Shown: in pieces, positions 1-9,545 of the stretch
How the letters are laid out: each line of letters begins with the position of its first letter
Position numbering within the stretch: the first letter of the stretch is position 1
From: Ectocarpus siliculosus
Lineage: Eukaryota; Sar; Phaeophyceae; Ectocarpales; Ectocarpaceae
Length of the DNA: 64,000 nucleotides
Direction: 5' to 3'
Assembly (NCBI GenBank): GCA_000310025.1
Contig: FN649743.1
Coordinates: 3,591,254-3,655,253, forward strand
The notes under the pieces: generated by a model
Told to the model about the DNA's origin: nothing
The model's database searches: none
The model's input: only the letters and a program-made list of their open reading frames with translations
Made by a program: the position numbers and the translations under genes

Positions 1-1066
1 ACGGGGATTGACGAGAGGAATCGTTTGCCGCACTCAATTATAAAATCGGCTAGCAGGATCTCGTATACAAAAATGTTCCAGTTGGCGTCCTAGATCCGGT
101 TTTTGGTCGATAACTTGAATCAATTCTCGAATATTTTCAAAAACAGAAAAAAAACATTCACAGCGAATGCCGCGATCTAGTCAAATCCCTTGAGATGTTT
201 GAAATCGGCAAACTACACCACCCAAATAAAACAATCAAGATTATCTACTTACTCAAGAATACTCACGAATAAAGAGACAACGAAGGAAAAAAACAAAAAG
301 TAGAACAATAGCGACCTGCGCCTGGAGACAGGGCGTTTGCCGGTGTTTTCGGATTTCGGAAAACCACCCCTACCCCGAGAAAGGTGCACCTTGGTGCTGG
401 GGAAATTATGGACCAATTGCTGTGCATGGACCATGCGATACCTTTCGAAGCTTCTTAAAACCGCCTCCAATGGGCATGAAACCACCTGCGGTGTGTTCAA
501 AAGGCACCCAACTGTCCGACAAGTTGTCGTTCGGCCCAAATAAACACGTAGTCGTAAAAACAAATTGCGATACCGGAGTAGAAAATTCCATTACCGCTCA
601 CGAGTTGAGCACAGAATTAGCCAATATGAAAGCCCCCGCTGTGGGAGCCCCGCGTCATGAATAACTACCGCACAACCCTACAAATTCTTTGTCAATCTAC
701 TACGGACTCCCATCTATGGAAGAAATCGAAAGATATACTATCTGTCGCTACAACGAGCGTAACCTGACAGATGTAACTGCCGTCAGACGTGTGCATCCAC
801 GGGCGGAAACAGAGTGCAAACACCACACACTTGATACTACACCTGCCTGCTGTGCGCTGGTGTGAGAGCTGTGGTAACGTTAACTTTCACGTACCGGTTA
901 CCTCCCCCACCGTCCACATCCCGCTTTCGTGGTCAAACATACCCCCAGCATACTATTGTAGTGCTGAACCCCCTGTTCCCTTTTTGTTTTTTCGGTGTTC
1001 TTCCAACTGCCAGCGAAATAGCAGGACACAAGTCAGTTCTCGTCACCTAGCGCACCAATCGTCATG
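1..1066. other. Gene-free stretch
   Basis: Short open frames occur on both strands, but none has a domain, a convincing splice site or a composition that stands out from the surroundings. I see no gene, RNA or repeat here. It leads into the first fold-back repeat. Confidence 0.5.
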
Positions 1067-1330
1067 GCACCACTTCGAGCGTGTGCTCCATTGCGATATT
1101 TCGGGGCGTGATAGTTGTGTTAGGCATGGGTGCTGTGTGTGGGAAGATCTTTGTGGGGGCGTGGAATCCATATCGTTCTTTTTGGCCCGGGCAATCGGGC
1201 CGCATCGCCAGGCGAAAAAGCCAAACCGGATTTGACATCGCCACGATGCTCTCGCCACATACAACACCCATGCCCAACACAACGATCACGCCCTGAGACA
1301 CCACAATGGAGCACACGCTCGAAGTGGTGC
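1067..1330. repeat. Fold-back (inverted repeat) element, about 264 bp
   Basis: The two halves are near-perfect reverse complements around a centre near 1198. The left arm opens with caccacttcgagcgtgtgct and the right arm closes with its complement next to 1330. Both strands therefore translate into similar peptides, which is why open frames appear on both. The centre is a GC-rich hairpin (ggcccgggcaatcgggcc). Length and form fit a fold-back MITE. I found no clear target duplication and no coding capacity. It is one of three fold-back elements within 6 kb. Confidence 0.75.
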
Positions 1331-1804
1331 GATGGCGATCGGCGTCCTAGGTTTCGAGAACTAATAATGTGGTGCTGTGCGCAGGTTGCTGGCAGTTGGA
1401 CGCGGCGGTAACAAAAAAAAATGCGCGAGAGCAATACATAGCCTCATCACACCACATAGAGTCCAGCGGCATCGAGCCCAGATGCTGGCGCCCGCTGTGC
1501 GTGTGTGTCGCCCGTTATGCGTACCCTGTCTGCTGTGTGGTGTCGCCCGCAGTGCGTGTGTTCTCTGCTGCAATCCGCTGTGTGCTCCGAAAAAAAACAA
1601 AGTTCATTTACTGACCCCTGTAGCGTAAAATCAAGTAATGTACTCTAAAACCTAGATTAAGCGAACAGACTGTACAACCTCTTTGTTCTGGATGGAGCCT
1701 ATATTGCGCTGTCTCCGCAGGCAAGATTAGAAATCTCGCTTCGCTCGAAGACACAAAAAAAAAAAATCGCAGTTGTCGGGACTTGCAACCCGGGTATATT
1801 TCAC

Positions 1805-2183
1805 ATATCCAGCTCTCGTCCTCTAGACCATCGATTCATGTTTTGTCTTCTTCCGTGTCTTCTCCATCAACGACTCTCATCCGGTTGTGCGTGGGTTGGC
1901 AGTGGCCGCGCTCAGCCGGCAGGGAGGCACATCGTTGTGCGCGCAAAGTCGTGGACACAACGTTTTTTTCGGTTTATTTTTTCACTTGAATATAGAGGGC
2001 TTGTTCCTCCGTCCCAAAAAGACTTTTTCAACATATCGAGTTCACAGCGACGCGCCTCCCTGCCTGTTGAGTACGTCCACTGCTGAACCACGCACACCCG
2101 GACCCGGATGAGAGCCGTTGATGGAGAAGACACCCAAGAAAACAAAACATGAACCGATGGTCTAGAGGACGAGAGCTGGATAG
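1805..2183. repeat. Fold-back (inverted repeat) element, about 380 bp
   Basis: The left arm starts atatccagctctcgtcctct near 1805 and the right arm ends with its near complement near 2183. The arms are about 140 bp and diverge slightly (for example gattcatg against ggttcatg). A spacer of about 100 bp lies between them. No coding potential. It differs in sequence from the element at 1067-1330 but has the same architecture. Confidence 0.75.
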
Positions 2184-2470
2184 TTTGTACTCACCTCTCC
2201 TCTCAAGCAGCCGACTTTTTGCCGTTCGGAGACACAAACCACGCTTTCTCCGTGCCCTCCAAACTCCAAACCACCCCTGTCTGTTTATTTTTTAGTGCAC
2301 GCTTGACGAGCTCCCGCCATGTATCAGCCGGCAAAACATTGACACGGTGACTCTAGGGTTGTCCGGATCCCTCTATGAGCTTGCTACGTTGAGTGTGCGC
2401 TGCGCAGTGGTTGGTGTTTAGGACGGAAGGGGCGGTCGGCTACTAATCTCGCCGCTCTTGGGAAACATTT

Positions 2471-2566
2471 TCGCGACCTGCCCCATTTCAAAATGTTTTT
2501 GAGAATATTTTGTCAAACGAGCGACTTTTGCCCCATTTCAAAATGTTTGAGAATATTTTGCCAAAG
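2471..2566. repeat. Two-copy direct repeat, about 50-bp unit
   Basis: Two adjacent copies share ccccatttcaaaatgttt followed by gagaatattttg, offset by about 50 bases. It is AT-rich, unlike the GC-rich DNA of the gene half of the window, and lies about 90 bp outside the transposon that begins at 2659. Confidence 0.7.
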
Positions 2567-2658
2567 ATTTTCTCCCATAAACAGTGAAACAAAATCTTTA
2601 TCCGCAAATGTTTGAAGATATAAACATTAACATTTTCGCAAAGATTTGGCGACCATAA

Positions 2659-3903
2659 GGGCGTATATTAACGAAGAGCCGAAAATCAAAATCCAAATGG
2701 GCACAAAATCAAAATCAAAATGCGTTATCGTGGAAAACTGAAAAAAGAGGGTCGTGTATTGTATGTTAACGAGGATAGGAGACAGATGAGGCAAAAAATC
2801 AAAAAGACCTGGCGCCAGGGGAAGAGCCAGCAGCGAAGCGGTGATTTTTCTAGGGTGCGTTTTACGCTCTTCTGTTCACGTGTTAGCCGATATCTCGCCA
2901 AATACTGAACGAGTTGCGTCAAGAACGGTATCCGGAAGGAGCTAGAAACATGGGCTGTTGGGCAATGCCAAGGTTGGGGGCCGTGAGATCCCGAGTGCGC
3001 CGGAAAAAAAAGGTTGTGTTGAAGCAAAAATGCCAACGGTTGCGAGCGGTCACTTCAAGTTCGGTGTGTTGGGCCGCCACGGGTTGTGATATCCACCGAT
3101 AACTTTCCGAAGAAGGAAGCAACAGCAACAGCAACGCCACGCGGCAGGAGGTACATCTCTGCTCCATCTTTCAAGACCAAGGTCTGCTACCGTGGGGTAT
3201 CGTGCGTGTAGGGAAAAAAGTTTTGGTTGACCCTAAAAAATGCACGTCAGAGAGCGGCTAGTTCAAGTTCGCGCCGAATGTCTGCTCACAGTTTAGTTTT
3301 TCAGCGATAACTCTTCGAAGGAGGAAGCAACAGCATTAGCAATGCCACGCGACGGGAGGTAGCTTTACCCACCATCTGTCTCGTACAAGGTTAGATGCCT
3401 TGGGGTATCGTGAGTGTGGAGAAAAAAGGTTGCAACTACCCTCTCCCGGACGGAACAGCCCGAAAAAGCCGCGCAGCCCTGTTCTGATCGTCAGTCCGTT
3501 CACCGCTTGTCACGATCGGCATTTTCTCCTCGAGCACCCAACGAGCCGGCCCGGTTTTTGGCTTGCCGGCGAGCAGAGTCTTCTGGCTACAAATAATGGC
3601 CATGTTGTCGGTGGTAGGGTGCCGATAGCCCCTCTATGAGCAGTGTGCAGCAGGTCGTGTCGTACACTTGCTTTGCAGCGGCCTCGCAGCAGGTGCTCAA
3701 AGCCTTCGACGTCTTGAACTCCTTGCCTCTTTGATTTTGATTTTGATAAAAAAAGTCCCCCGGGGACTTCTTCCCCCAGACAGAGGAACTTCCATAAAAT
3801 CAAAGGGCGTCGTCAGGAGGTAGCAGATATTCGACCAATCAGATCTCGAGATTGATTTTGATTCTTTCGATTTTGATTTTCGGCACTTCGTTAATATACG
3901 CCC
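2659..3903. mobile_element. PIF/Harbinger-like non-autonomous DNA transposon
   Basis: The ends are inverted: gggcgtatattaacgaag at 2659 and its complement cttcgttaatatacgccc ending at 3903. Both termini continue inward into AAAATCAAAATC-type sequence. The element is flanked by the trinucleotide TAA on both sides (2656-2658 and 3904-3906). A 3-bp TWA target duplication with G-rich terminal repeats is typical of the PIF/Harbinger superfamily. At 1,245 bp and with no open frame resembling a transposase or Myb-like partner, it would have to be mobilised by another copy. Internally it holds a partly repeated ~200-bp unit listed separately. Superfamily assignment rests only on the duplication length and termini. 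Confidence 0.65.
2925..3435. repeat. Imperfect tandem repeat inside the DNA transposon, about 205-bp unit
   Basis: Two clear copies (about 3049-3255 and 3256-3435) share gttcaagttcg, gataact-ttcgaag-aggaagcaacagca, atgccacgcg-c-ggaggta and tggggtatcgtg-gtgt-gggaaaaaag in the same order. A weaker partial copy precedes them from about 2925. The units have diverged by many substitutions and small indels, so the amplification is not recent. Confidence 0.65.
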
Positions 3904-4127
3904 TAAACATGGGTCTGAAGCCAAATCGCGTAAAAATTCGCCTCCGGCGGGGCGCCTCCAGCGGGGCCCCCTCACCAGCCAGGGGGGGCGGTGGTCGCGG
4001 CTTCGCCGCGATGCCGTGTACTGTTTCGACCCAGTGTACTGGCTGCGTGTAGTACTCCTTGTACTGGCGCTGCGCGCCAGTACCCAACCCTATTTAAAAC
4101 CCGTATGTTCGATACCATTCGATGTTG

Positions 4128-4234
4128 AAACGTACCGAAGGAGGGCTCTTTCGTGCAATCTGGATGCATGCACTCCCGAACCATTTTTCTCCTCTCAGCT
4201 CTCCACCGGCATGCCTCCGCGTGTATTTCGTGCC
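4128..4234 (-). pseudogene. Decayed EsV-1-7 repeat fragment
   Basis: On the minus strand one frame reads ECMHPDCTKEPSFGTF, a textbook start of an EsV-1-7 repeat (C-X4-C followed by the S/T-Y/F-G segment). Just upstream, in a different frame, comes GTKYTRRHAGG, matching the end of a preceding repeat (GTKKAxFCxRHAxEG) with its cysteine lost. The link between the halves needs a frameshift, and no C-X2-H follows the second half. So this is a relic of about one and a half repeats rather than a working gene. The intact family member lies 13 kb away at 17.1 kb on the other strand. A retained exon of a spliced gene is possible but less likely given the shift and missing ligands. Confidence 0.6.
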
Positions 4235-5035
4235 TGAGTGGACAGCTTCGCTCTCCGCCTTCAACTGAAGGATCAAATGGGTTCCACCGTTGACGCTGAG
4301 ACGATGTACGTAGTACTGGTAGCGCTGCGTGTCCCTGTGCATACCATTGATACATACTTCTGGAGTACGCAACATCTGGGTGGGGGCCCTGTCCTATCCC
4401 AATCATGTGCCCCCTGCGGTGTCGTGTGAAATAAACTTGGGTTTGCTGCGCAGCAGCTGGGGCTGGGCAGACATGTGATGTGCCCGTATCGCGCATCTTC
4501 ATCTCCCTGACCCTGTCTGTCCATTCCTCGTCGACGATTGGGTTTGGTTCAGCTGATCACCTGGAGGGAAAGGAAGGAAGGAACATCTTACCCTGTATCC
4601 AGCACGTGCAGAAAGGAAGGCTGAAGGATGGTGAGGGAGTGCCAACATCCAGGTTGCCCCAGGGACCCCAAATATGGTAAGTTGAGCGAACAACCGCAGC
4701 CGTCTCGGGATTTATCCTCATAGTCATAGTTAGGGAAGAGTACCAGCATTGCCTTACGCGTGCCGTAGTGTCAAACTCAACGCTCAACGTTTCTTGTTAT
4801 CTTATCAACCTCACGTGCTCATTGATGTTGTCCATGAGGTTTGGAACACAAAGGGGTCCCCTGTGTCAGGTCATGCTGGGGATTTCGAAACTCCGGGTGC
4901 TGTGTCGGTGCTGAATACTGCACAGTCAACAGTAATGTTAATGTTGTGTTCTTGTTGCCTCACAACGGGCAGAGCACCCATAAATAGGGCAATTTTCTTG
5001 TAAGACACGGAAGAACTTCCAACAATTATCTATGT

Positions 5036-7372
5036 TTTAGAGGGGTAGAGCCGTGGGTAGATGCCCATCTCCCACCAATCACCCGTCGAGTTTGTAAGAC
5101 ATTTTGTGAGACAGAGACAGATGATTGGGCGATGGGCACGACGCTCTCGGCAGAATCACCGAAATCCTCTTGCACAGCAGCACCATACACATCACGTAGA
5201 CAACACGCGATACAACCAGCACAGCAGTATACGGACTGCTGTAGGCCAAGGGCAGCTAAAGGCACACATCATCGGAGGCGTTGGGTATGACTCTTGCAGC
5301 CCGTTGCCTGCTGTCGGCAGCACAAGCGAGTGACGACGCATGTCAATCCGCGGTCCGTATGCATCACCCTCAACCTACCGATCTTTGGAGCTTCCCGCAC
5401 AGACGCATCCCCACAACGGAGAAAACGAGGCCTACACACTGCTGTAGGCCAAGGCCGGCCAAAGGCACACATCATGGCTGGCGTCGGAAGCTATTTTTAG
5501 ACCCCGAGGCCTACCAGCGTAAGCGAGGGAACATGCGAGTGCACACAAGTCAGATCTCTGTCTGTGGTCTCTTCATCTGCCGGCCGATCTTTGCTTCAAC
5601 AACAGACGCACCCCAGAAAAAGAGACAAGTGAGACGTACACAGCGCTGTAAGCCAAGGGCGGTCAAATACACACGTCGTGGGAAGGGGGTCCGGGCCAAT
5701 TTTTAGAGCCCGTTGCCCTCTGCTAGTAGCGAAAGCGAAGAAAGCACTTGCGCACCCATGCACAGCAGCAGCAGCGGCAGCAACAGCAAGCAGCAGCAGC
5801 AGTACTGCTGCCGCTGAGCTGATGATGATGAGAGCTAAACAGCGCTCCCATTCATCCCCTGACTGACTAGTGGTATCGGGTGAGGTGTGAGCGTGCGCAC
5901 TGGTGACCTACGTGGTGGTGTAGGCTCCATCCATATCTATCTACGCTTGCTTTGATGTCTCTCTCCGGCCCTTCTTTTCGCGCTTCACACGAAATAATTA
6001 TTTTTTTTGTTGTTGGACCTTTATGTATGGGAGGGGAACTTCACAACGCCATCTTCGAAGAGTTGCAGCTGCGATATTTTTCAACGTCACCGTCGACCAG
6101 AGAAGCAGGACAAACATGGAAATAATATAAACATGTTGCACGGCATAATGCGCGCGGTACCGTTGCTTGCCATCTTTACCTTTTCAAGCTCCGGTTTCCT
6201 GGTTTTCATGGTGTGGTAGAAGTTGCATATAAGCTACAAGCTACCTCTGAGCCCCCTTACTGTTTGTTCCTCCTAATCCACGCATACAGTAGTATTATAC
6301 CTGACACATTTCAAACTCGAGCTTCCCGGTTGCCCGGTATTCTTGGCTCACCTCCCGTACATAGGGGCATAGGGGCCCAACAAAAAATATGTTCTTCGTA
6401 ACATATTTTGCGCGAAGCTGAAAAAGACGGGCGGAAAGAGAGACGAAGGTGTAGATAGATACGGATGGGGCTCACACAGATTCCACCACTGCCACTGCGC
6501 ACGCTCGCCCCTTACTCGACACCACCAGTCTGCCGTGTACGCAGGAATGCTGCTGCTGTGTGGCAGCGCGGGTTTGAGTGAAATTGTTGTGGTGTGGACG
6601 AAGCTCTCATGAACGAGCTGCTTTCTGCCGCCGCCGCTGCTGCTGCTGTGTGGATGTGTACCACTTTCTTCCCTCGCTTACGCTCGCAGCAGCGGTAACG
6701 GGCTCTTAAAATCGCCTCCTATTTTGTGTGTATTTGGTCGCCCTGGCCGGCAGCAGTGTGTACGGCCCATTGTCTCTCTGTTGTCGGGTGCGTCTGTTGT
6801 GGATCAAAAGAAGATCGGCCTGCAGACAGACCGGCGAATATCGAAGCCGCTGCAGATTGATTGACTTGTGTGCACTTGCTTCTCTCGCTTATACGCTGCC
6901 AACAGCAGGCAAAGGGCTTCAATAATCGCTCTCGATGCCTCGTATGATGTGTTCCTTTGGCCGCCGTCGGTCTGCAGCGGTTTGTACGTCTCCTTGTCTC
7001 TGTTTTGGGGATGCATCTGTGTGACAAGCTCAAGGCCTGCCTGCAGATGATGACTGCAGCATGCAGCAGCAGCAGATTGACCTGTGTCGCCTCCCTCGCT
7101 TGTTGTGCTGCCGACAGCAGGCAACCGGCTATGACAGTCCAACCCGACGCCGTGAGTGCCTTTGGCTGCCCTTGGTCCACGGCAATCTCGTGTGCCGCTA
7201 TGCTTGTTGTCTCGTGTGTTGTCTGCGTGTGTTATGTGCTGCTGCTGCTGCTGTGCGGCGTCTTTCGGGATCCCCCCTCGGCGGCGTGGCCATCAGTGCA
7301 TAATGTCCTGCATAATCGACATGTGATTGGTGGGAGGACAGGTATCTACCCGGCTCTTCCCCTCTAACACAT
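5036..7372. repeat. Large composite fold-back element, arms about 0.96 kb
   Basis: The left arm (about 5036-6000) and right arm (about 6400-7372) are inverted copies. The outer ends read ttttagaggggtagagccg at the left and its near complement at the right. Shared blocks include the ggtagatg/cccaccaatcac segment near the tips and ccatc-gtatctatctac near the inner ends. Each arm itself contains about three copies of a ~205-bp direct unit marked by ctgctgtaggccaag...aaaggcacacatcat (5230, 5437 and a weaker copy at 5641) and CAG/CTG-rich stretches. The unpaired spacer is about 400 bp. There is no transposase-like frame. This resembles FB-type fold-back transposons, which also carry arrayed repeats in their inverted arms. 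Confidence 0.7.
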
Positions 7373-8929
7373 TGATGTTTTATTTTTAGTTCTTCCTGTC
7401 CAACATAATAATTGTCCTCTGTATGGGGCCGGTTCCGTATTCTTTTGGCTGAGTAATTCTCCTCAGGTTGTGATCTTGCCGGCGTAGGAGCGAGTACCGA
7501 AAATATGTGCGTCCCACGTGCCCCAAATCATGACGTGTCCGCCCACGCGACAATAAGCCTCGGCACGCCGAAGGCGTGTTTTGGAAAAAAATGGACCCAG
7601 GCAAAGTGTAAGGCGTTTACCTGACGTACAATTCCATGCCCTAGACGCCTGATATTCGCCTGGACTTTTTACCTGAAACAAAACGTATACTACCTTCAAT
7701 TTTACCAGTTTCGTAACCATGCCGACGGGTCATGCGGGGCTTGTCGTCGTGGCTGTTCTCTGTGTGCTGCCTGGAGCTGCCTGGCTTTAGGTAGGAGCAG
7801 TCCGACAACTGAACGCGTTCTCAGGCAAATATATTCTGATAGGAACGCCCTCTCAAGCACCAAGTCAGGCATACCTGAGAGGGTTGAAGCCATCATGCCT
7901 GAGAGGGTTGAAAGAAGAGGCCTTTGGGCAATGTCTCAGGCATGCCTGATCGGCCAGGGTTTAGCCGCGCGCTTCGGAAATTCGGACTTGAGTGGCTATG
8001 ACAAGCTGCGCAGACATTGGTTTTGGATATCGACTCAATCTTTTCGATACGATATTGAGCGCGAAAATGGGAGCAACTGTGCTTCATTTCCCGTCAAAAT
8101 TACCATGAGAGAGGCCTCCGGGTGTGGAAAGCCAACCGTTTTTCACGAAACATGTGTGTGCCCAACAATCGGAAAATACAGCTAGAGTTTCGTCTCTTGA
8201 AGTACCTAGAGTACTCTGAGGCTCCGGTTCTAGTTATGACCGTACATCACAACAATAGCAAGCTCATCATAGATAGCCAAGCTCTCACAATGAGTTTATG
8301 AACGGAGAGCCGCTTCTACTGTTTTCTACCGCTGCTTTGCTCCTCGCTTTTCGCTAAATACCACGCAATGTTTGACCTCCTTCACGCCACGCATGCAGCT
8401 ATGTCTGTATGCTGTTGAGCGGTGTATTGAGCTGTAAGGTGCTGTGTGACGCCTGGCGAGCTGTGGGTTGGGTTGATACGCAACTTTAGGGGACTCGTGT
8501 TGAACGCCGAGAGTTCTGCGGGGTATGAATGTATTTTTTTGGTCGAGAAGGTCAAATTCTTCGATACTTGATACCCGATACCGATACTTCGATGCCCGAT
8601 ATCGACCCGAGAGAAGTCGATACTTAACGAAATATTCGATTCGATATCCAACACAATATGTAATAGCAGACAACGTCCTCCTACCCGAGGAGTACTCTTC
8701 TTACAATTTAAGTTTTCTCTGAGAACGCTTTATTTCGCTTCTTTCGGCTTCTGTGAGCGCTCTATTCCGGTCTTCTCGGGCTCTCACAGAGCAGCATTGC
8801 CTCTGGAAATTTGGCACTTTGGTGGACTTCCCACTTTTATCTTCCGCTTTTATCTCTCTCGCCTTCCGCTGTCACCCCGCTCTGTACCATCATACCACGC
8901 ATTCCACTCGAAGTACAGCCCTCTCTGTG
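7373..8929. other. Gene-free stretch with minor simple repeats
   Basis: No gene is supported. Small features are a direct repeat of tgagagggttgaa near 7875 and 7901 beside catgcctga palindromes, and a run of degenerate CGATAC/TCGATA units at about 8567-8650. A short minus-strand peptide near 7550 with VMIWG recalls Tc1 transposases but is too little to call. Confidence 0.4.
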
Positions 8930-9545
8930 TGTGCCTCCTTCTCCTCCGTTCCTCCGTCTCTTTATGTCTCTGACGGTCTGTCTATCCACATTCTCTTTTC
9001 ATTTTCGCCTTCTCTCTTGACCGCTCTCGCGTCGGAATGGTCTATTGTTTGTTCCGATTCCGTGTGGTACTGCTGCACATTTTTTTTTTTCTTCTAACAC
9101 CTTCACACGGTATGCCCTCACCTCATATCACCTTGGTACCGTATTCTCTCTCTCTCGCTCCTCTCGGTGTGTGTGTGTGTCTGTGTATCCACGTTTTCTT
9201 TAAATTTCTGCTTTTCTCTCTTCACCGCTCTCGCGTCGTAATGGCCTGTTGTTTGTTCCGATTCCGGCAACGGTGTTGTGTGCTCCGGTTCCGATAATCC
9301 CTTCTAAAGGTGCGGATAATACAAAAACACACTCCTTTCTACCTCCACTCTCGATGGCTACCCCGGCCGAATCCTCCATCTCTCTATGTCTCTGAGGGTC
9401 TGTCTATCCACATTCTCTTTTCATTTTCGCCTTCCCTCTTGACCGCTCTCGCGTCGCAATGGTCTGTTGTTTGTTCCGATTCCGTGTGCTACTGCCGTAC
9501 ATTTGTTTTTTGTCTTCTAACACCTTCACACGGTATGTACATTTT
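8930..9545. repeat. Three-copy tandem repeat, about 205-210-bp unit
   Basis: Three units (about 8960-9110, 9170-9290 and 9380-9545) share ctgtctatccac, ttctcttttcattttcgcctt, accgctctcgcgtcg and tgtttgttccgattccg in order. The middle copy has diverged most and lacks the trailing cttctaacaccttcacacggtatg block present in the first and third. Pyrimidine-rich on the plus strand. No coding role is apparent. Confidence 0.7.

Noticed and set aside
7404-7720. Minus-strand peptide with VMIWG, recalling Tc1/mariner transposase
   Set aside because: Only a five-residue match. No catalytic Asp or Glu context, no terminal repeats, and the surrounding residues do not fit the family.
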